Below, piece by piece: positions 1 through 4,564 of a stretch of 6,813 nucleotides of DNA (positions within the stretch are counted from its first letter, which is position 1; the number at the start of each line of letters is the position of its first letter). The position numbers were made by a program, and so were the translations under genes. Origin of the DNA: Oxalobacteraceae bacterium UBA5157 (GTDB taxonomy: Bacteria > Pseudomonadota > Gammaproteobacteria > Burkholderiales > Burkholderiaceae_D); NCBI GenBank assembly GCA_002415335.1, contig DHXL01000303.1:1-6813 (forward strand), given 5' to 3'. The notes beneath the pieces are model-generated. The model was not told where the DNA came from. It made no database searches and worked only from the letters and a program-made list of their open reading frames with translations.

Positions 1-3
1 TTA

Positions 4-9
4 TATAAT
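4..9 (+). promoter_or_regulatory. possible -10 promoter box (TATAAT)
   Basis: A perfect TATAAT hexamer lies in an AT-rich stretch (about 1-55) that contrasts with the GC-richer genes after it. A transcript starting near 16 would have a leader of about 40 bases before the ATG at 58. The -35 region would fall outside the window and cannot be checked. The reading frame of the next gene is also open through this stretch, so it may instead be coding sequence. Weak call from one motif plus composition. Confidence 0.25.
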
Positions 10-57
10 AATGCGGAAAACTTACACAACGAACATTTAACCGGAACAACATCGGAT

Positions 58-588
58 ATGACATCGAAATCAAACTTATTGAACATCATGGTCGGGCAGG
101 TAGTAATCCCTGATGGACTCGGGATTGGTTGTTCCAACTGCAACGTCTCCATCAGGCTTTCCGAAACCGTCGACACCCATCAGAAAGTGGACACGAGAAC
201 TGAGCATATCCACCAGTGCAAGCTAAAGAAGGGCGCGCGATTCAACTGGGATGTCAAGCATGAAGACCTGATCCACCGTTGCGACAGTTTCGTACCGGTG
301 GATACGGGGCAGCCGGTATGCTTCAGGCCGTTGTCCTCCGATGCCGTCCATCAGCGGATCGAGCAGATGGCGCAGGACCCGCGATGCGATTACATCGCGT
401 CTGCCGCGCTTGCAGACAGACTGTTCGGCAAGTTGAAAAACCGGGTCAAACGGATCAATCTGCAAGATGCCAGACGGGAAATTGCTGACCTCCAGAAGCG
501 TTCTCCCCTCGTCGGGCAGATCGCCAGCGGGATATTCGAAGACAGAGTACAGATTGACAAGTTGCAACGCGGGCGTTTTTCAAGATGA
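58..588 (+). CDS. Cys/His-rich protein of unknown function, head of T4BSS gene block
   Basis: I do not recognise this 176-residue protein. It has no signal peptide or membrane segment, so it is probably cytoplasmic. The N-terminal half is rich in possible metal ligands: a CxxC pair (C25, C28), an HxHxC cluster (H50, H52, C54), an HRC (H73, C75) and C88, with C110 further on. This is compatible with one or two zinc sites. The C-terminal ~60 residues are basic and probably helical. In Dot/Icm systems the coupling-complex subunit DotN/IcmJ is a small zinc protein, but the Cys spacing I recall for DotN does not match, so that identity is only a possibility. The start at 58 has just a weak GGA upstream, and the frame is open back to position 1, so the gene could begin before the window. 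ATG 88 is another option. It overlaps the next gene by 4 bases (ATGA), implying translational coupling. Confidence 0.7.
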   Translation: MTSKSNLLNIMVGQVVIPDGLGIGCSNCNVSIRLSETVDTHQKVDTRTEHIHQCKLKKGARFNWDVKHEDLIHRCDSFVPVDTGQPVCFRPLSSDAVHQRIEQMAQDPRCDYIASAALADRLFGKLKNRVKRINLQDARREIADLQKRSPLVGQIASGIFEDRVQIDKLQRGRFSR

Positions 589-1082
589 TCAATCGTCCGC
601 CGCTGGCCGACCTCATTGAGTCCGCGATTGGTGCTATCGGACTCGAATCAATCTCCTATCATGAACATCATGTCGTTTGCGGAAGCGAGCAGAAGATACG
701 GGAACGGCTGCTTCTATTGCAGTCCGCGATCAATGGCGCAACGCCTGCTGTGCGCTCTTCTCGCGCGGCAATCGAGTCGTTGATCGCCATTCTGAAATCG
801 ACGGAGATCACCTGCGCGCCAGAGTTCATCGCCTTTCTTGGCCGCAAGTATCCGAAAATGATGATGGACGTTATCAGCGATCCGGTTATCAGCAACAGGA
901 TTCAGCATCTCTACCTGGTCATGGAGTTGAACGAGTGCTTTTCTCTCGATGCGATGAAGCGCCTCAACAAAGGCATCGATGTGGTCAGACGTCGCTTGTT
1001 CGACATCTCCCAGCGCGTGACCGACATTGACATAATTGACCGTAATTTCGATGTTTTTGGCGACGAAGAGGGGTCTGCATGA
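585..1082 (+). CDS. small soluble helical protein of unknown function
   Basis: This 165-residue protein is not recognised. It has no signal peptide or membrane segment and looks mostly helical: leucine/isoleucine-rich helices around residues 36-75 and 85-145, and an acidic tail. A His/Cys cluster sits at 26-32 (H26, H28, H29, C32). The C-terminal motif FDVFGDE (155-161) recurs almost identically, in DNA and protein, in the DotL-like ATPase at the end of the window. The gene is bracketed by ATGA overlaps on both sides (585-588 and 1079-1082), with no clear ribosome site of its own, so it is very probably translated by coupling. Its size and its place directly before an IcmV-like gene recall the soluble adaptor IcmW, but I see no convincing sequence match, so this is a context-only suggestion. 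Confidence 0.8.
   Translation: MINRPPLADLIESAIGAIGLESISYHEHHVVCGSEQKIRERLLLLQSAINGATPAVRSSRAAIESLIAILKSTEITCAPEFIAFLGRKYPKMMMDVISDPVISNRIQHLYLVMELNECFSLDAMKRLNKGIDVVRRRLFDISQRVTDIDIIDRNFDVFGDEEGSA
1045..1066 (+). repeat. 22-base direct repeat, copy 1 (encodes FDVFGDE)
   Basis: This 22-base stretch matches 5640-5661 at 21 of 22 positions (G at 1053 versus A at 5648). Both copies are read in the same phase and use the same codons for Phe, Asp, Phe, Gly and Asp. The difference changes Val to Ile. It lies at residues 155-161 of the 165-residue protein, in its acidic tail. Confidence 0.7.
1068..1073 (+). promoter_or_regulatory. ribosome binding site for the IcmV-like gene
   Basis: GAGGGG lies 5 bases before the ATG at 1079, inside the end of the preceding gene. 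It supports 1079 as the start and shows that this gene, unlike the one before it, has its own good ribosome site in addition to the ATGA overlap. Confidence 0.6.
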
Positions 1083-1669
1083 CAACGCAAAAAACCAGTG
1101 GGCAAAACAAAGTACCGGAAAAGAAAGTCTTTAACATCACCGCAGAGGGTGTGGTGGGTGTCGTCTCCGGCTATTCCGCCCTAAAAAGAACAGCGGGCGT
1201 AATCAAGGTTGCCGCCAACAGTGTGAAGGGCCTTAAAAAAGCCGTGACCGAATCAGAGCTGGATGATGTCTCGCAACACAGGTTGCGCGACATACATGAC
1301 GGGAAAGTGGACGGAAAAAAAAGCCGTTATACCATTTACAGCCATACCAAAAAGATGATTTTCCACGGCGACGATTTTGGCGCGTGCCTGCGCGAGGCTT
1401 ATACGCAGACGGAGATAAGCCGGATGGAAAGCGATGCAAGACTGATGCGGCGCATCCATGCCTACGGCGCTGCAGTCGTCTATCTGTCAGCGATACTGGT
1501 ATCGCTAAAGATGCACAGCGCCATCCCGCTGTTCTCGTTGTTCCCCGCCGCGACGCTATTGGCTTTCGCGCTCCGTCGCGGCTGTTACGAAGAAACGATG
1601 AGGCAGCAGAAGTTGATTCCTTATCAGGAATACCTGTCGCAACGCGGTCTGCGCGCGCTTTGGAAGTAA
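1079..1669 (+). CDS. IcmV/TraX-like inner-membrane protein of the T4BSS
   Basis: This 196-residue protein has a hydrophilic, basic N-terminal part and a C-terminal membrane hairpin: TM1 about 127-144, a short turn, TM2 about 148-165, then a basic tail of ~30 residues ending near a YQEYL segment. This is the architecture of Legionella IcmV (about 150 residues) and R64 TraX. The segment before TM1 (FGACLREAYTQTEIS, 100-114, then charged residues to 125) and the segment after TM2 resemble IcmV in layout. I infer family membership from architecture and context; residue identity is low. IcmV is an accessory inner-membrane component whose exact job is not settled. The N-terminal ~55 residues hold a glycine/valine-rich stretch (24-46) that may be a third amphipathic or membrane-associated helix. 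The gene overlaps its upstream neighbour by ATGA and ends 15 bases before the transglycosylase. A run of eight A lies at 1315-1322. Confidence 0.55.
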   Translation: MTTQKTSGQNKVPEKKVFNITAEGVVGVVSGYSALKRTAGVIKVAANSVKGLKKAVTESELDDVSQHRLRDIHDGKVDGKKSRYTIYSHTKKMIFHGDDFGACLREAYTQTEISRMESDARLMRRIHAYGAAVVYLSAILVSLKMHSAIPLFSLFPAATLLAFALRRGCYEETMRQQKLIPYQEYLSQRGLRALWK

Positions 1670-1672
1670 CGC

Positions 1673-1678
1673 AAGGGG
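1673..1678 (+). promoter_or_regulatory. ribosome binding site for the transglycosylase gene
   Basis: AAGGGG sits 6 bases before the ATG at 1685. Together with the in-frame TAA of the upstream gene at 1667-1669 it fixes the start at 1685: no upstream extension in this frame is possible, so the lack of a signal peptide is not a start-choice error. Confidence 0.65.
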
Positions 1679-1684
1679 CCGAGA

Positions 1685-2140
1685 ATGATTTACGCAACCC
1701 CTCCCCTGCCCCCATTTGACCGGGAAGTCATGCACTGCGTAGTGTATGCCGCAAAGTCTTATCATGTTCCGCGCGTCCTGGTGCTAGCCGTTATCAAGAC
1801 CGAATCGGACGGGAAGCGCAGCGCTGTCAGTGTTAATCAGAACGGAACCCGTGATGTCGGCATCATGCAGATCAACACAATCTGGCATGAGACGCTCGAA
1901 ATGAAATACGGCATCAAAAACGCGGCCTTTCATATCAAAAAGGACACCTGCTATAACATTCGCGTCGGGACGTGGCTATTGAGCAGCGAGATTGCCGCCG
2001 CGCAGAAATCTGGCGAGGGAATGTGGGTTGGAATCGGGAACTATCACTCGCATTCGCCGCGCCTGAACCGGCAGTATCAAAACTTGATTGCCAAGAACAT
2101 CAAGTGGCTGACGCAAAATACTAACTGGAGCGTTTTCTAA
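1685..2140 (+). CDS. lytic transglycosylase, IagB/PilT/VirB1 type, no signal peptide
   Basis: This is a soluble lytic transglycosylase (SLT fold) that cleaves glycan strands of peptidoglycan so that a secretion channel can cross the wall. Family marks are clear: the helix ending in catalytic E40 with S41 (KTES), the GIMQIN motif at 59-64, W67, a DTCYNIRVGTWLL block at 87-99 whose C89 is typical of IagB/PilT-like enzymes and may pair with C18, and the NYHS motif at 119-122. At 151 residues it is a bare catalytic domain. The N-terminus (MIYATPPLPPF) has no hydrophobic core or cleavage site, and a stop 15 bases upstream rules out a longer form. It therefore either moves to the periplasm by another route or is exported by the system itself. 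It lies between the IcmV-like and DotM genes, and its TAA abuts the next ATG (TAAATG). The enzyme family is certain; its role in this system is inferred from position. Confidence 0.92.
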   Translation: MIYATPPLPPFDREVMHCVVYAAKSYHVPRVLVLAVIKTESDGKRSAVSVNQNGTRDVGIMQINTIWHETLEMKYGIKNAAFHIKKDTCYNIRVGTWLLSSEIAAAQKSGEGMWVGIGNYHSHSPRLNRQYQNLIAKNIKWLTQNTNWSVF

Positions 2141-3370
2141 ATGGCCGATAATCGAGGCGCAAACACAGGGAAAGGAGTGGGTGTCGGCACAGGGCTAGGG
2201 ATCATGGCAGGAACGCTGGCGCTGCTCTTCTTTGCGCTGTGGGTCATGTTCCACGACCAGACTATCCGGTTCCTGCTCAAATATGCGTATTACATGAACC
2301 TGCCGCTAGCGTGGATAACACCCAGGATCGGCATTGTGTTTTTTGCGGAAGCGACGCAGGAAATCGTGGTGCTTGCCGCCCATCCGGCATCTGTATCGCT
2401 TCAAAAACTGTTCGCGTTAGTGAACACCGCAAGCGCGATCTATATTCCGTCGCTTTCCTTTTTAGCATATTCGGCATGGAAGATACATAAGCACGTCTTG
2501 CGAAAATTGGAGAGTCTGCACGACCACTGGCGGCTAATGAAACTGCAATCGCTGACCAATCCCTGCATCGTTCCGGTTGTCGGATTCACGGAGTTTTGGC
2601 GTGATCACAATATCGAGCGACATAAAAATCTGTTCCGTGCATTGACCCCCGACGAATTTGCTGACCGTCACGACCTGATCAAAAAGGAAGGCAGTAATAT
2701 CTTGATGGACTATGATAAGACCATCAAGATATTAGAGGCGCAGCTTGGCGGCAAGCTTGATGTTGCGAAACTCACGCCGCATTACAAGGCGCTCGCCGCC
2801 ATTTTTATGACGCGCATCATTTATCGCGGAGAAGAAGGTCGGAAAAAAGCAAAGCGCATGCAGGATGCGATCAACCTGTCTTGCGATCCATCCAAAACCC
2901 TTGCGGCCAACGATGCGGACTGCACACCGGCTTTCGATTTTTCGGAAGTGGCGCAGGAATTCGACGCGCTGTTCAAGCGTGACGAAATACAGCGCATTGC
3001 CGCGTTCTTCGTGTACGAAAAAACATTCCTGATGCAGCTTTTGCAAGAAGCGCGCAAAGACGGCAAGCTCGCCCCATCCGAATTCATCTGGCTCAAGCTG
3101 ATCGATCGCCCGCTCTTTTACGCGCTTTACGGCGTATCAAAAAATCTGATCGCCAAGGCGTATTGCGAAGGCGCGGCAGCGTTCGCGCAGTATTGGGCTT
3201 CCGTGACCGCATGCGAGAACAATCATTTCGTGTACCTGCCATGCCTGCATGAAGCGGCAGCCGCCCTCGAAAAGAGGTTGTTTGAGGCCAACATGGTGTC
3301 TTCACGCGAGCTGATCACGAGGCGGGAGCAGGAGCGCGAAGCGGAGTTTGGGCGAATACCGGAAGTCTGA
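2141..3370 (+). CDS. trbA: DotM/IcmP/TrbA type IVB coupling-complex protein
   Basis: This 409-residue inner-membrane protein belongs to the DotM/IcmP/TrbA family, the partner of the DotL ATPase in the type IV coupling complex. A glycine-rich N-terminus (10-20) leads into TM1 (about 19-37). A loop follows, then TM2 (about 90-112), then a large cytoplasmic domain of ~295 residues. The C-terminal block DRPLFYALYGV (322-332), followed by E343-GAAAFAQYW, matches the conserved DotM signature (RxLWYxL...EAAGxFAHW) that I know from the family. In Legionella the DotM cytosolic domain helps bind acidic effector signals; in a conjugation system it more likely assists relaxase recruitment. The length fits the family (about 380-410). 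The ATG directly follows the upstream TAA, with GGAG at 2127-2130 ten bases before it. The gene ends in a tandem in-frame stop (TGA TAG, 3368-3373). The symbol follows R64 because the trbA-trbB-trbC order is kept. Confidence 0.88.
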   Translation: MADNRGANTGKGVGVGTGLGIMAGTLALLFFALWVMFHDQTIRFLLKYAYYMNLPLAWITPRIGIVFFAEATQEIVVLAAHPASVSLQKLFALVNTASAIYIPSLSFLAYSAWKIHKHVLRKLESLHDHWRLMKLQSLTNPCIVPVVGFTEFWRDHNIERHKNLFRALTPDEFADRHDLIKKEGSNILMDYDKTIKILEAQLGGKLDVAKLTPHYKALAAIFMTRIIYRGEEGRKKAKRMQDAINLSCDPSKTLAANDADCTPAFDFSEVAQEFDALFKRDEIQRIAAFFVYEKTFLMQLLQEARKDGKLAPSEFIWLKLIDRPLFYALYGVSKNLIAKAYCEGAAAFAQYWASVTACENNHFVYLPCLHEAAAALEKRLFEANMVSSRELITRREQEREAEFGRIPEV

Positions 3371-3407
3371 TAGAACTACTAGCCAATTTTTGAACCCGTT
3401 GGTCACC

Positions 3408-3413
3408 AAGGAG
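3408..3413 (+). promoter_or_regulatory. ribosome binding site fixing the TrbB-like start
   Basis: AAGGAG lies 6 bases before the ATG at 3420. It picks 3420 over the in-frame ATG at 3348, which lies inside the DotM gene, lacks such a site and would add 24 residues of unconvincing sequence. It sits in a 46-base spacer after the tandem stops, the longest gap between genes in the window. Confidence 0.75.
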
Positions 3414-3419
3414 TCATCC

Positions 3420-4562
3420 ATGAAGCAAGAAACACTAACAATCACCAACATTCTGGTCGGCGAAAGCATTGCACGGCAGATCCTTGCCTTGATTGGCAGG
3501 ACTTCCACGGACAAGCCGGTAGCCGATATGGCGCGGCGCGTAACCGCCCTGGCCAACACCAAGGCCGGTAGGTGGATCGATACCATTAAGCCGTTAGGTG
3601 CGCCGCCCACGGGCGTTCTGATTCCGGTGGCGGGGCAATACAATGAATTCGAGGTCAGGGTCATTCGCGCCGCATTAAAGCGAATCGCCAAAAAAGTGTT
3701 CTCGATTGATGAAGCCAGTCTTTCAGGAGCGGTCGCGCAAATGACGCGCGTCAAGATAGCATCGCCTGATGCTCGTAATAAATTCGTCACGACCCATGCT
3801 TATCGCGCTCACGAAATCCAGATGGGCATGACAGGGCGCTCTTCACTTGAGGGCGCGCGCGCCATGCTCTCACGGCTCAAGTCCTTGCGTTCGCGCCTTT
3901 CATTTCACGCATTAAATAGACCTGCACTAATCGCCAGACGGGTGGCGCTCTATGGATTCGCCGCGTTCGGCGTTTTCGCCACGGCAGCCATGCTTCTGCA
4001 ACCCAAAGCTGCGCAGATGCAGTCAGCCGCAAACAAGGACGCGCAAGACTACCGCGATATGGAAGCCTCGCTGGCACAAGCATCACAGGTGCAGCCGTCA
4101 CCACAGTCGGTTCAACAGAAGCCCCTGGTTGCTCCGCCAAGAGAGATCGAGATCGTGACCGGCAAGGCCGATTTGCCACAGCATCGCTTCTATGTATTTT
4201 CCGACCCGCTGTGTCCGTACTGCAAGGAATTCGAGCCGGTGCTGGAAAAGGTTGCGGCGAAAAAGGGGTTCGAGATGCACCTGTTCCCTACCCCGCTGCA
4301 CGACGGCGCGCGGGCGCTGGTAAGCCAAATCGCTTGCGCGAAGAACCGTGGACTTGCCTGGCACGAAAGCATCACGAAAGAACAGGTGAATGACGCGGTA
4401 GTGTGTTCGGCGGGCGAGAGTGCGCCGTCCCGCGCCATCGAATTTTTCCATTCCATCAACATGGAAGGAACGCCGACAGTGATCAATGAGTCCGGGTTCG
4501 TTCACTCGGGCGGTTTCAGCAGCGAAGAGGACATGATCAAGTTCCTTGAGAAACAGGACTGA
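3420..4562 (+). CDS. trbB: TrbB-like membrane-anchored DsbC/thioredoxin-fold protein
   Basis: This 380-residue protein has three parts. Residues 1-174 form a hydrophilic domain I do not recognise, ending in a strongly basic stretch. Residues 175-193 form one transmembrane helix. After a Gln/Pro/Ser-rich linker (about 195-245) comes a thioredoxin-fold domain. The basic flank before the helix predicts an N-in, C-out topology, placing the catalytic domain in the periplasm. The active site is C265-P-Y-C268, the cis-proline loop is T351-P352, and a second pair, C306 and C329, has almost the spacing of the structural disulfide of E. coli DsbC (C141-C163). This is strong evidence for a DsbC/DsbG-type thiol-disulfide isomerase or oxidase rather than plain thioredoxin. 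It lies between the DotM and DotL genes, where R64 has trbB, and probably folds disulfide-bearing channel or pilus proteins. Its substrates are not shown by the sequence. Start chosen at 3420 from its ribosome site. Confidence 0.87.
   Translation: MKQETLTITNILVGESIARQILALIGRTSTDKPVADMARRVTALANTKAGRWIDTIKPLGAPPTGVLIPVAGQYNEFEVRVIRAALKRIAKKVFSIDEASLSGAVAQMTRVKIASPDARNKFVTTHAYRAHEIQMGMTGRSSLEGARAMLSRLKSLRSRLSFHALNRPALIARRVALYGFAAFGVFATAAMLLQPKAAQMQSAANKDAQDYRDMEASLAQASQVQPSPQSVQQKPLVAPPREIEIVTGKADLPQHRFYVFSDPLCPYCKEFEPVLEKVAAKKGFEMHLFPTPLHDGARALVSQIACAKNRGLAWHESITKEQVNDAVVCSAGESAPSRAIEFFHSINMEGTPTVINESGFVHSGGFSSEEDMIKFLEKQD
4555..4558 (+). promoter_or_regulatory. ribosome binding site for the DotL-like ATPase
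   Basis: AGGA lies 6 bases before the ATG at 4565, inside the last codons of the TrbB-like gene. The upstream TGA (4560-4562) is just two bases from this ATG, so the two genes are very probably translated in step. Confidence 0.55.
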
Positions 4563-4564
4563 CA

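Noticed and set aside
11..40. Nine-codon reading frame that could be a leader peptide
   Set aside because: No ribosome site can be judged at the window edge, there are no regulatory codon runs or attenuator-like hairpins, and such short frames are common by chance.
3400..3410. Inverted repeat TTGGT-C-ACCAA just before the TrbB-like gene
   Set aside because: The arms are 5 bases with a one-base centre, too tight for an RNA hairpin and short enough to occur by chance; no second copy was noticed to support an operator.
3348..3419. Longer form of the TrbB-like protein starting at the ATG at 3348
   Set aside because: It would overlap the DotM gene by 23 bases without a ribosome site, whereas 3420 has AAGGAG at ideal spacing.
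3371..3419. Terminator between the DotM and TrbB-like genes
   Set aside because: There is a short T run but no GC-rich stem before it; the 46-base spacer looks like simple read-through sequence.
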